Position numbers and translations under genes: made by a program
Shown: positions 1 to 13,367 of the stretch, piece by piece
Position numbering within the stretch: position 1 is the first letter of the stretch
How the letters are laid out: each line of letters opens with the position of its first letter
The notes under the pieces: model-generated
What the model saw: the letters and a program-made list of their open reading frames with translations, nothing else
Databases searched by the model: none
Told to the model about the DNA's origin: nothing
NCBI RefSeq assembly: GCF_000801105.2
Contig: NC_079516.1
Location: 51,629,265 to 51,693,264, forward strand
Origin: Raphanus sativus
Taxonomy: Eukaryota; Streptophyta; Magnoliopsida; Brassicales; Brassicaceae
Length of the DNA stretch: 64,000 bases
Direction: 5' to 3'

Positions 1-962
1 GTGATATGGGTTTGGTGGCTATAGGGAGAGGATGCTGTAAGCTGAGTAAGTTTGAGATTCAAGGGTGTGAGAATGTGACGGTGAAGGGAGTTAGAACAAT
101 GGTTACTCTTCTGAGAAAGACTTTGACTGATGTTAGAATCTCTTGCTGTAAGAACTTAGATGCAACAGCTTCGTTAAAGGCTGTTGAGCCTATCTATGAT
201 AGAATCAAGAAACTGCATATTGATTGTGTTTGGTCTAGTTTAGAGGAGGAAGGAGGTGTGGAGGAGACTAGCCATGATGATGATGAGTATGAGAGGAGTC
301 AGAAGAGGTGCAAGTATTCATCGGATGAAGCCTTGAATGGGTTCTGTTCTGAAGACAGAGTGTGGGAGAAGTTAGAGTATCTGTCTTTATGGATCAGTGT
401 CGGAGAGTTTCTAACGCCATTACCTATGACAGGACTACATGACTGTCCGAACTTGGAAGAGATTAGGATCAAGATAGAAGGAGACTGCAGAGGCAAACGC
501 AAGCCATCAGAGCCAGAGCTAGGCCTAAGCTGTCTTGCTCTCTATCCAAAGCTCTCCAAGATGCAACTAGACTGCGGTGACACAATCGGTTACGCATTGA
601 CCGCACCTCCCTTGCAGATGGATCTGAGCTTGTGGGAGAGATTCTTCTTGACTGGAATCGGTAACTTGAGCTTGAGCGAGCTAGATTATTGGCCGCCACA
701 GGATAGAGATGTGAACCAGAGGAGTCTTTCGCTTCCCGGTGCAGGTTTGTTGCAAGAATGTTTAACTCTGAGGAAGCTATTCATCCATGGAACGGCTCAT
801 GAGCATTTCATGAATTTTTTGTTGAGGATCCCTAACTTGAGGGATGTGCAGCTTAGAGAAGACTATTACCCAGCGCCTGAGAATGATATGAGCACTGAGA
901 TGAGAGTTGGTTCTTGTAGTAGATTTGAGGATCAGTTGAACAGCCGCAATATCATTGACTGA
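1..962 (+). CDS. MAX2: F-box/LRR protein MAX2, C-terminal part (5' end outside window)
   Basis: The reading frame is open from the window edge to TGA at 960-962 and gives about 320 residues, compared with roughly 690 in the intronless Arabidopsis gene, so the F-box and N-terminal LRRs lie upstream of the window. The visible part has degenerate leucine-rich repeats and an acidic, low-complexity insert (about residues 80-100, rich in D/E). Its C-terminal tail (RIPNLRDVQLREDYYPAPEN) is essentially that of MAX2/ORE9. MAX2 is the nuclear F-box subunit of an SCF ubiquitin ligase acting in strigolactone and karrikin signalling with D14/KAI2 and SMXL targets. No intron signals are seen, as in the family. 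It converges with PCO4: only about 250 bp separate the two stop codons. Identification is very secure; only the start is unseen. Confidence 0.96.
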   Translation, partial: DMGLVAIGRGCCKLSKFEIQGCENVTVKGVRTMVTLLRKTLTDVRISCCKNLDATASLKAVEPIYDRIKKLHIDCVWSSLEEEGGVEETSHDDDEYERSQKRCKYSSDEALNGFCSEDRVWEKLEYLSLWISVGEFLTPLPMTGLHDCPNLEEIRIKIEGDCRGKRKPSEPELGLSCLALYPKLSKMQLDCGDTIGYALTAPPLQMDLSLWERFFLTGIGNLSLSELDYWPPQDRDVNQRSLSLPGAGLLQECLTLRKLFIHGTAHEHFMNFLLRIPNLRDVQLREDYYPAPENDMSTEMRVGSCSRFEDQLNSRNIID

Positions 963-1213
963 AACTAAACAATTGAGTTACTAATACAGACACTATTAGT
1001 ACATTTGTATTTGACTTCAGCTTTTGTTTAGCTCTAGTGTTATGCTTGTAATAACATGTTGTTATAGGAATAATGTAATGAAAATAATCACTCAAATCAA
1101 CTAAAAGAGGTGCCACTATGTAAAATGTTTTGCAATAACCAGAGACAACCTTTGTCAGTATGTAATCCGAAACCTGCTTCATCAATTATGTAGAGGAACT
1201 AACAACATACAAA

Positions 1214-3917
<2,704 letters not shown>

Positions 3918-4393
3918 ATGGCAGGAACTGGACCGATGAGTCAGGACTGGGAGCCGGTGGTGATCCGTAAGAGAGCCCCTAACTCTGCCGCCAAGCGCGA
4001 CGAGAAAACTGTCAACGCCGCTCGTCGTGCCGGCGCCGATATCGAAACCGTCCGAAAATGTTTTGTTCTCACCTCTCCTTTCTTCTTCTTTATTTCCTGC
4101 TCCTGATTCCTTTTCATCCGCTATCTCTCGAATCAATATTATAATAATATATTTGGTATTTGGATTGCGATTTTTTGTTCTCGATTGAGAGCTTTCATAT
4201 GTTATTTAGTAGGGTTGATGTTCTTTATCAATAACTTTATTCGCTTGAAGTGGTTGGTTATCAGATTTTTATATCTTTCTTTTGTTGTGTTGTGTTTAGA
4301 CAATGCTGGAACCAACAAGGCAGCTTCAAGCAGCACTTCCCTCAACACAAAGACGCTTGATGACGACACTGAGAACCTTACTCGTAACTCTTC

Positions 4394-4451
<58 letters not shown>

Positions 4452-4920
4452 ACATTTTGACGCTGAGTTTGCAAGGAAATGGCTACTATTCTCAGACTCT
4501 GTTTGTGTTCTCATTTCTTGATTCATAGAGTGTTTTGAGGTCTCTATATTTATGTAACGGGAATCATAGAGACATGCTTTCTTATATGACTCCTCCGATG
4601 TAATGAGGTTTTATCTACCATTGTGATTCCAGATGAGCGTGTCCCTACTGAGCTAAAGAAAGCCATTATGCAAGCCCGCACTGAGAAGAAGCTAACTCAG
4701 TCCCAACTTGCTCAAGTATTATTACCCCCTTCTCTCTCTCTTATTATTTTTACCCTTCGCTCTTGTAAATGACCTAAACAACTTGTTTTTCGATTTGTAG
4801 CTCATCAATGAGAAGCCACAAGTGATCCAAGAGTATGAGTCTGGTAAAGCTATCCCCAACCAGCAGATCCTTTCTAAGCTCGAGAGAGCTCTTGGTGCTA
4901 AACTCCGTGGTAAGAAGTGA
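3918..4920 (+). CDS. MBF1A: Multiprotein-bridging factor 1 (MBF1A-type transcriptional coactivator)
   Basis: MBF1 links gene-specific activators to TBP in the nucleus and is stress responsive in plants. Four exons: 3918-4059, 4300-4383, 4633-4715, 4801-4920; 429 nt, 142 aa, the length of Arabidopsis MBF1a. The N-terminal MBF1 domain ([16 protein letters not shown]) is followed by a Cro/C1-type helix-turn-helix ([20 protein letters not shown] ... LERALGAKL) and a basic end, GKK. The first donor (AAAT/GTTTTG) is weak but is the only one that keeps the conserved VRKYNAGTNKA junction. Intron 2 contains a (CT)n tract that makes spurious long ORFs. It has its own promoter shared with PCO4. Confidence 0.95.
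4397..4448. repeat. (CT)n microsatellite in MBF1A intron 2
   Basis: An almost pure CT dinucleotide run of about 52 bp lies just after the donor of intron 2. It is likely length-polymorphic. The serine-leucine ORFs through it are not genes. Confidence 0.95.
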
Positions 4921-5229
4921 TATATGATCATCAACTCCTCAATCTCAATTTGCAGTTTCACCTTTCCTAACGACATTCACTGCTTTCATGCTTCCTTTCT
5001 TGTAATGTCGTGAACTCTGTCAAGAGTAATCTTTTTTTTTTCATGTAAGAAAGATCAACAATTGAACCTTTGCTTGATGTATCACTCTTTCCAGAAACAT
5101 ATATATCATTATAAAAAAATAACACACTGTTTGGTAATATTATTAATTAGCCATTATAGTAGTCTCACAATTCACAAACTTCCAGTCATTGTACAAACCA
5201 TACATACAACAAACCAAATCAATGATAAA

Positions 5230-7040
5230 TCACTCAAACTCCACGACAGGCATGTCTTCATCGTCTGGAGTAGCCATGACCCAATCTCCATCCTCAGTCT
5301 TGATCATACCTTTGTTTTTCTCCACCCACCAACACTCGGGAACCAAACACTCCTCTTTCAACAGTGCACATGATTTGTTAACCAACGCTATGTTTCTCTT
5401 CACTTTCATCTCGTACTTCTGGTTCTTCCCGTTCCATCCCGCTACTACATGTAACATCGCCTACATCCACACATACCGTAACCATTAATACAATTTGTGT
5501 GTGTTTTGATGTGGTAACGAGTTGGATCATATTTCAAGTCTTAATTATATAAAAATAAAGCAATGACTTGCCTGAAGGTTATGCCAGTCACCAGGGTGAT
5601 GAGTTTCTTTAAGAGAAGGTGAAACTCTTGTATCGATTTTGAGTTTGGTCCCAATGTTGACGTACCCCATTATCTTAGCTGGATAACGAGTGATAAGATC
5701 AATTTCGTTTTTCACGTGCAATATCCTCACGTTATCATGTTCGTTGATTCTGTTTAAGAATTCTCTGTTGCCAACTCTCGGAGAACCAAATACAATAGCC
5801 GTCACGGGCGGTACATCGCTATAGCCGCTTGTAACGTTTTCTGCCAAGTCCAACGCTGCAAGAGTCGCTATAGTTGCACCGAGACTGTGTCCCGTGAGGA
5901 TTATGCTAGGCTTCTCGTCCTTGTATAGCTCTAGCAGTTCACTGATCTATGTAGTAACAAGTTGGCATTGACTCATATCGAACAATTTCAAATCTTATGA
6001 ATATCTCTATATAAAAGAAAACTAGACACTGAATCTCGCAGATGTTTTTTCATTTTGTAATGGATATTGATCGACTTTTTAATATGGTTTGTTCATATAT
6101 ATTATTTTCGGATGTTCAAAAAATCTAAGTGATAGGTTACATAAGTTATTTCTCTTTTGATCAATTTTGTGAACTCTTTCCAATTTTATTTAGTATGTGT
6201 GTGTGTATATTAATAAATTTATTTTTCAAAAATTTCATAACAAAATGATATGTTATCTTTTTCAAATTTATGTGGATTACAATTTGATTTATATGCAAAT
6301 GTTCATCCCAAATCTTTTGTTTGACCATTTTTCTTGTAATAAATCTGATGTTATATTTTTATTTGTTTTTTTGTGTGTTTTTTTCATATTGTTGGGGCCA
6401 ACTTATATTTATACGAGTTTAAAGAAATTTGATCGTGGTCTTTTATGTTCACTACCTTGGTGAGAAGCTGCGAACGTGCACTCATCTTGGTGAAAGGTGA
6501 GTTAGGATTAGCCGTTGTATAAATAGTGAACCATCCAAGCATAACCTCAGGACCATCTCGACCGTCCACCAACAGATCTTTAACCGAAGTCAACTTGGCT
6601 CCCATCACATTAACCCACTCGTAGTTACTCGTCGTCCCACGAAACACAACATAGATCTCTCGCCTTCCAATCTCAGCTGTCCTTTGATCAGACGTTACCG
6701 CGATATAACCGATCCAGTTAGTCTCACGGTCCCAAGACTCTCTTGACATGGAGCTTAGAAAGAAGGCTTCATGGTCACTTACACGAGCTGTGGCGTAAAG
6801 GAACGAAACAACGTCGTAGTGTCTTGCCTCTTCGAGCATGACTTTGTGGAAGAAGGATGGTTTGCCGTAACGGCTAGCTCCACAGTAGATGGAGTTTTGG
6901 TCGTTGATGAAAGTGTCGTAAGTGGCTTGACAGAAGTCGCCAGCTCGAAGGACGAGTCTTCGAAGGGATAGGTCAAGTGGTTCCAACAGGTTTTGCCAGT
7001 TGTCTTGACCGAGAAGCTCTTCCCATAATGGTTCGGCCAT
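5230..7040 (-). CDS. Class II phospholipase A1 (alpha/beta-hydrolase, PLA1-II delta type)
   Basis: This lipase hydrolyses acyl chains of phospho- or galactolipids at sn-1; class II members lack a plastid transit peptide and are thought to be cytosolic. Three exons, all phase 0: 7040-6456, 5946-5572, 5460-5230; 396 aa compared with about 412 for Arabidopsis At2g42690. The Lipase_3 fold is clear: EIYVVFRGTTSNYEW (oxyanion region), the nucleophile elbow GHSLG near residue 215, FGSPRVGN, and catalytic Asp/His candidates in ILHVKNEIDLITRYP and HHPGDWHNLQ. I chose the internal ATG at 7040 (MAEPLWEELLG) over an in-frame ATG upstream because family members begin there. Intron 2 uses a GC donor (CAG/GCAAGT). 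Intron 1 (5947-6455) is AT-rich and empty. Confidence 0.93.
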
Positions 7041-7361
7041 GGTTTGATGATATGATTTTTTGTGTATTTTGGGTAACAAGTAACACATTGTGGGGTTTTA
7101 TTTATACATGTAATCGTGAGAACCACATTTTCTTTATTAATGAACATTTGAATTGATCTTGTATATATATACCTTGGAATATGCTAGTGTTCACTATTAA
7201 ACTGGTCAACACTCAACACCAGATATTAAATCTAAACCAGTTGTTATCTAAAGTTTGATATATTAGTTGAGAGAAAGTAAAAACTTTTTTAACAAGTCTC
7301 CCTTGAACAGGGAACAAGAAAAGCATTATTTGCATCACATTTATTCATACTGCTGCATTGA
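7041..7361. other. PLA1 upstream intergenic DNA
   Basis: AT-rich sequence with no ORF or RNA gene that I can support; it presumably carries the minus-strand PLA1 promoter. The homology with DNA upstream of the second MIP3 copy begins at its right edge. Confidence 0.5.
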
Positions 7362-10358
7362 GTCAAGTTACGAAGATGCAAGTCTAACGTTTTGCTTTTG
7401 AAAGTCTCATGTAAAAGTTTTTTTTAATAATTTGCATAATTTGATGATAAATAATAAATTTTAGATACAAATGTACAAAAATTTAGTCAAATCAATATGC
7501 AAAATTTTATTATTGATTACATTTTGCAATAATGTAATTGACCTGCTCTCAAACATTTTTGAATCTTTTGTATTGTTTCAAACATGCAAACGGCACCGTT
7601 TTAACACTCTACTGTGACAGCTCAAGAGCCAGAGAGACCCAATCCCAGTCGAAAAATGAAAAAGCCCATAGAGAGGTAAAAGCCCAACAAAGTCATACAA
7701 TAATCATACGAACGCTGATGTTTCTCCGGTGATCTCAACCTATCTCGACCTCCACTGTATCCATTTATCGTGCTTGGAATCAGCGAATAGCTTAGCTGAG
7801 AGCTATGGCTCTGCTAATGGATGTAGCTATCTCTTGTCTAAACTCGATCCGTGAAGTAAGTATCGAATTCTCTCTGATATGTTGTGTTTCCTAGGAAATG
7901 ATGAGTGAATTTGATCATGAACATGATAGAGTAATTGGAGATCTCAAATTTTCAATTTGTGTGTGTGTGTGTGTGTGTTTTGGCAGATAGAAGAGGATGT
8001 GAAAGATGCAATAGTGTATATTGATGCTGGTTGCACTGAAAGTTTCTTTGTTCTTGGAGCTAGGTGCCCGTGCTGTTTGTAGCCTTGAGAACATGACTTC
8101 CCTCGACGCGGTAAGCTTTGTTACTGGTGTAAACTCTGGTTTTCACAACGCTAGTTAGTGAACAAGGGATCGACGTTTATTCTTGGTGATTGAGGATATA
8201 GACAGAGATTGAGAAGATTGTTATCAAAGTCTTCTTCAATAGCAAGGCTGAATTATATTCTCTGTTGGCATTGGAGTTGTTTTTTTCTTCTTTCTCTCTG
8301 TTTCTTGTATATTTGGTCTATTTGATTGTCTAGATTCCTTATTCTGATCTATGGTTATAGGATGTGACTGTTGATGCCTTTTGCTATATAGGTGGCTGAT
8401 TGGAATTCAAAGTTTGATTGTGCAAACAGAATTGTGATTATGACTTCTCGGCTTCTCAATGATGCTCATCGATATATGCTGCGGTGTTTGAGCACTCATG
8501 AAGGCGTTAGTCGTTGCACAGTATTCACCTCTATTTCAGAGGTGCTACTCTATACTTGCTTTCAATTTTATTTTATTTTTCTGGAACAAAAGAGTAGGGT
8601 ACATCTATATTGGTACTTTTATTTCATTTTCTAGAACAGTCATAAGCTATTTGTCGCCATCTCTATTCTCTAGTGATTATTATAATCATAGTCAAAGTGA
8701 AATTTAGTCACTTATCTAATTACGTTATTCATTTGAACTGTTAGGGATCTCACTCAGCCTGCCCTGATTCACCACTTGGTCCAGACGCGTATAGAGAGTA
8801 CGAATCCTTACTTGTACAGGATTACAACGAACATACCAAGAAAAGCGACAAAATATCTAAAGACAAAGGGGTTCCTAAGTTCTCTTCCACACTTGAATCC
8901 CTTACGATGGAGCCTATTACTAGTGAAAATGTAGGTGATTCATCAGGCGATGCAGAAGGTTTGGTAGTCTCGGTGCACCACTTCCCCTTGATTATTTGTC
9001 CTTTCACTCCTAGAGCGTTTGTCTTACCTTCCCAAGGATCAGTTGCCGAAGCCTCCTTGTCCCGTCAACATGAGGATTCCCTTAGTTTTGGACTGCCTCC
9101 GATAAGCACTGGATCTATGTCTGATACTGATGATGTCCCTCCTGGTGCAACTCTTACCGCACATTTTCTCTACCAGCTGGCTCTTAAGGTAAGTTAACAG
9201 TGCAAAAATCAATTTGAACTGATTCATGATGTAGATGAAGTTTGTGACCATGTCATTGTTTTTGAATAAAATGTAGATGGAGTTGAAGTTGGAGATATTT
9301 TCACTTGGGGATGTATCAAAGAATGTGGGGAAGATTATGACAGACATGTCAAGTCTTTATGATGTAGGGCGTCGAAAGAGAACTGCCGGCTTGTTACTTG
9401 TTGACCGTACACTTGATCTTATCACTCCCTGTTGCCATGGGGATTCACTTTTCGATCGAATATTTTCATCATTGCCTAGGGGAGAACGATTTTCTACACA
9501 AGCACAGCTTAAACAAGGGGTTCCAAGCATCGACCGTCCTTCTCTTGATGTTCAAGTGCCACTTGGGGAACTGTTAAATGAAGAACCAAGCAAGATTAAA
9601 GATTCTGGTCTTCCTGAAGGAGTTGAAGCTTTCTTACGTGGCTGGGATTCATACACTTCTTCTGATCCACAAAATGAATGTGACAAGAAATCTACCACCA
9701 ACTGGACTGAGCTACTAAACGGATCTCTTGTAGCCACTGAATGTTTTAGAGGAACGCCTTACTTAGAGGCCATGATTGAAAGGAGAACGAAGGATGGAAG
9801 TGTACTGGTGAAGAAATGGCTTCAAGAGGCTCTGCGTCGTGAAAACATATCTGTTAACGTGAGGGCTCGTCCTGGTTACGCCACGAAACCTGAGCTCCAG
9901 GCCATGGTCAAGGCGTTGTCCCAAAGCCAGTCGTCTTTGTTGAAAAACAAAGGGATTATTCAGTTAGCGGCAGCTACAGCCGCTGCGCTTGATGAATCCC
10001 AGAGTGCCAAGTGGGATGCTTTTAGCAGTGCGGAGATGATGTTAAATGTAAGTGCTGGTGACACGAGCCAGGGCTTGGCTGCTCAGATCAGTGACCTGAT
10101 AAACAAAAGCGCTCTGGCAGAACTTCAAGCGAAGAAGAACGAGAAGCAAGATTCATCGTCACGAGGGCTTCTGTCTTTCCGTGATGCCCTGCTTTTTACA
10201 GTAGTTGGTTACATTCTCGCTAGCGAGAATTTTCTTACAGCCGGCTTCTCTTGGCAAGAAGAGCATTTTCGATGCTGTTCTCGAGAATCCTTCTGCTGGG
10301 AATCTCAAGTTTCTAAATGGGTTGACAGAAGAGCTTGATGATCAGTTAGACATTGATG
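7362..10358 (+). pseudogene. MIP3 (Sec1/Munc18-like) copy 1, truncated and frameshifted, with duplicated upstream DNA
   Basis: This is a second copy of the gene at 19449-23034, about 95% identical by eye in exons. Counterparts of exons 1-5 are at 7805-7855, 7987-8110, 8392-8541, 8745-9188 and 9277-10358. Exon 2 lacks 20 bp present in the intact copy, shifting the frame into a stop soon afterwards. Exon 5 carries further deletions of 12, 17 and 51 bp relative to copy 2, the 17-bp one also frame-breaking. Homology stops near 10358, before the acidic region and the last two exons, so the C-terminal third is absent. Upstream homology between the copies extends to about 7362 (matching 18850), so the promoter was duplicated too. 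A truncated transcript is possible, but no full Sec1 protein could be made. Confidence 0.9.
7961..7979. repeat. (GT)n microsatellite in MIP3 pseudogene intron 1
   Basis: About nine to ten GT dinucleotides lie immediately upstream of the exon 2 acceptor. The intact copy has only a short GT-rich stretch at the equivalent place. Confidence 0.85.
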
Positions 10359-10711
10359 GGTTGCTTTTTAATGGGTTGTATTGTACCCTTTGTAACACAT
10401 CCAAAAGTATCAAAGACGTGAAAAACTTGAATATATAAAGATTAAAGTTGCAACATAGATAACACATCCAAAAGTATCCAAATAATATTAAAGATCGATT
10501 AAAGTTGCGACCTAGATAATACATCCAAAAGTATCCAAAAATTAAAGGTCACTCTTTTAACCACAGAAGTGAAACACAATAGAGAGAACAAAGAGAGAAC
10601 AAGAACTAGAAAAAGAGACAACACATCAAGCTTCTTTTAGGACACGACCTAGAACAAGAGACAACACATTAAGCTTCCTTTAGAACAAGACCTAGAACAA
10701 GAGACAACACA
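10359..10711. repeat. Short direct repeats downstream of the truncated MIP3 copy
   Basis: The motif acatccaaaagtatc recurs three times (about 10397, 10464, 10521). A unit around agagacaacacatcaagctt recurs three times (about 10615-10715). Part of this may be the 3' UTR of the minus-strand small gene at 10712. No coding potential is seen. Confidence 0.6.
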
Positions 10712-10882
10712 TCAAGTTTTTTTTTCCTCTAACGCACGCCTTTCCATCTGGAAATACACCCAATAGCCATAAATGGCATAGGCACCAGCCATTGAAGGCC
10801 AGAACACGGGCTTGGAAGTCACCACCTTAGATGTAGAAAACGTGCGGATCTTGGAGCTCACTTGATTCATGATGGATTCCAT
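10712..10882 (-). CDS. Unrecognised 56-aa small membrane protein
   Basis: An uninterrupted ORF runs from ATG at 10882 to TGA at 10712-10714. The first part is basic and Ser/Thr-rich (MESIMNQVSSKIRTFSTSK), as in a mitochondrial presequence-like N-terminus. One aromatic, hydrophobic segment follows (PSMAGAYAIYGYWVYF) and then a charged tail. A splice-acceptor-like CAG sits just upstream of the ATG, and a second ATG four codons in is also possible. The upstream DNA (about 10960-11100) holds GGGCCC/GGGCC motifs resembling site II elements of housekeeping and mitochondrial-protein promoters, and it partly resembles the DNA upstream of the 49-aa gene at 12459. I do not recognise the family; a small subunit of a mitochondrial complex is only a guess. 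Confidence 0.5.
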   Translation of the reverse strand: MESIMNQVSSKIRTFSTSKVVTSKPVFWPSMAGAYAIYGYWVYFQMERRALEEKKT

Positions 10883-12458
10883 TGCCTGCATAAAAAGATA
10901 CGATCAAAATCGATTTTTTTAATGAGAAAGAAAAAAAAGAAAGAGAGAGAGAGAGAGGGGGACTCACACGAGATGTAGATGAATTCTGAGGAAGATAGAC
11001 TCACGCGGCACGACGTTAAAGACGGAGATAGAACCCTTAATTTTAACCACCACCCCCACACGGGCCCGGACACATATTCGGGCCTATCCCTTCCGACCTT
11101 TTTACGTTATTGGTGTAATTTTTCTCACGATTAAATTTTAAATAACAGCCTAATTAAAAATACATACAATTTTAGATTTTAATCTTTTGCTTTTCTCTAT
11201 GTTCCCCTATGTTCTCCATCAGCTCTTTTTCTCTCTTTTCTCTATGTTCTTCATTCTATCCACTCAGTTTTAGGGATGGCAATCAAGGACCTGGACCGCG
11301 GACCTGACCCGTAAAGACTTGCTGCGGGGCGGGACTGGGCCTCCATTTTATAAACCCGCAAAATTGCGGGCCAGGAGTCATCATGCCACCTTTGCCTGGG
11401 AAAAAAAATCAGATGTCTCAAAACCAAACAAATTTTAGGTTGTTTACCAACAAAGAAATCAAAGGGGCTCACCGATGGTTCCAGACACGGATCTGGCAAT
11501 TGTTCTCACAAAAATAGGATTCATATCTTCTTATCTCAAACGATGAGATATGAGAACAAAAAAAATTATTTAAGGTATGGTATACTACTACGGTTCTCGT
11601 GCAGTTAAAGGGGGCTCAAAAACTATCTGGGTCTCTAGGCCTTTTTTAGAAACAAAAGGCCAGCTGCCTAATAAAAATTTCAAAGTTAAAAGTAGTGAGT
11701 TTTGAAGTGAGGCTGCTTGTGGGAACTACATTGGTTTGACTCGAGGAAAGAGTCCTTGAAGTAGACAAACATGTTAATAATGTATTGCGCAAATAAGCAC
11801 ACACATATATTTTTTTATTATTTTTCACAGATTTGAGAATTTGTGGAAGAAGACAAGAGTTGATGGAGATGATAAATTTCCAAAGAAACAAGTTGGTAAA
11901 GTATGTATCAGTTGGATTTGTTGTTAGTCTTGTTAATTACGAGTTGATGTAGTAATATTGATTTGAAATATTTTTGTGACAGGATTACTAAAAATGAAGA
12001 TTCTTTTAACCAGACCTAGTAGACCATCAGTAACTTCAGTTATAATAAAAAAAAAAAAAGTTAGACGTAGCTTATAGAGAAGGGCTCAAAGAAGATCAGA
12101 TCCTTTTAAGCAGCAGCCATTAACGTTTCATTCTCCAAAGAAGAATGGTCAATTACTTGCAGAACTTGGATCGTTTAATGAGAGCGTTTTATCAAAACTC
12201 ATAAGTTGTTTGAAAAATCAGGTAAAAGCTTAAACCAATACCAAAACTGCAGATGTTGTACCAAAACGAGCGAATCAAAAAGTGATCAACTTTGAGATAT
12301 CTAATGCGTCGAAACAGCTAATTTCATATCATTTATCGTCATTACAACTGATGCACCTTCTTTTTTTATTAGCAAAAAGGATAACATAATACCAAAGCAT
12401 AGTCAGAAGAAACATACATAATACTATAATAGCAACCCTAATAATCTTAGACCATACG
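10883..12458. other. Non-coding interval between the two small genes
   Basis: It contains the probable spliced leader and promoter of the 56-aa gene (to about 11100), a GA-rich stretch at 10930-10960, a GC-rich block near 11270-11380 of the kind seen in dispersed repeats, and otherwise AT-rich DNA. No convincing gene is visible. Confidence 0.5.
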
Positions 12459-12608
12459 CTAATTATTCACCACATCTTCTTTTGGCTTCAACTTTTTCTC
12501 TTCATTCCCTAAGAACTGATATTTGAGCGTAATGATTCCAAGGACCCATCCACAGCTTGCTCCTGCAACAACACGGGTTGCGTATCCAACCATACCAAGA
12601 AATCCCAT
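12459..12608 (-). CDS. Unrecognised 49-aa small membrane protein
   Basis: The ORF runs from ATG at 12608 to TAG at 12459-12461. It starts MGFLGMVGYATRVVAGASCG, a glycine-rich hydrophobic segment that continues to about residue 29 and would form one membrane helix, and ends in a lysine-rich tail (EEKKLKPKED). A splice-like acceptor (CAG) lies just 5', and a GA-rich leader with a possible donor is near 12700-12720. The promoter-proximal DNA (12830-12900) has several TGGGCY/GGGCCCA site II-like motifs, typical of plant genes for ribosomal and mitochondrial proteins. I do not recognise the family. Function and expression are unknown, and the two small proteins are not clearly related to each other. 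Confidence 0.5.
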   Translation of the reverse strand: MGFLGMVGYATRVVAGASCGWVLGIITLKYQFLGNEEKKLKPKEDVVNN

Positions 12609-12904
12609 TTTCTCTTGCCTGCATACAGTAGATTTTAAACATAAGAAACTCTAAGATCTTGCAGATCTATAATAACAATCAATCAGAGAGAAAGAAAGAG
12701 GCAGACTCACACGACAGTCGACAGACGACGGCGTGGCGTTAAGGGTGATCGAAAGAAAGAAAGAGACGACTCGGCGTTCAGAAATCTTAAACAAACTTTA
12801 TACTAAGTTTAACAAAACCCCTACATTACCGCAACGGGCCCAGCCCAATTAACTTTGCTACTACGGGCCCAGACAACATATTTGGGCTGTGCTTATCCCT
12901 TTCC

Positions 12905-13367
12905 ATAGGTTCTTGGGTTATACCGATTTTATTTGAATTGATGTTTTAATTTCACAAATTTAGTATGTATTGGTAATCTATTTTAGTATTAATAATATAT
13001 TTTCTTACATAAAACTTGATTCGTGTTTCTATTTTAATGATTATTGTGTTTTAAATAGTATAATAGTTTTTTCAAATTTAATTTTTTTTTTCAAAACAAT
13101 ATATTAACTATTGCTCATTAAAAATTATAGAACTTTGAACTTTCTATATTGTGTAAGACAAATTAAAAATAACATAATTCAAAATAATCAATACATTTAA
13201 TTCAACACTAATCAATACATATTATTGATAATCAGCTAAATATCAAATATATTATTAGATAAAATATTAAATTTGTCTACTCTATCATTCATAGTGTGAT
13301 TTCTAAATGTCAAATATATTTCTAGGGACTGTTTTGCATTGTTTTTTTTATGAAATCTTGAACGTCT
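12905..13367. other. AT-rich spacer
   Basis: Very AT-rich DNA with no ORF, RNA gene or recognisable element that I can support. Confidence 0.6.

Noticed and set aside
4185..4526. Overlapping Ser/Leu- or Glu/Arg-rich ORFs on both strands
   Set aside because: They read through the (CT)n tract of MBF1A intron 2.
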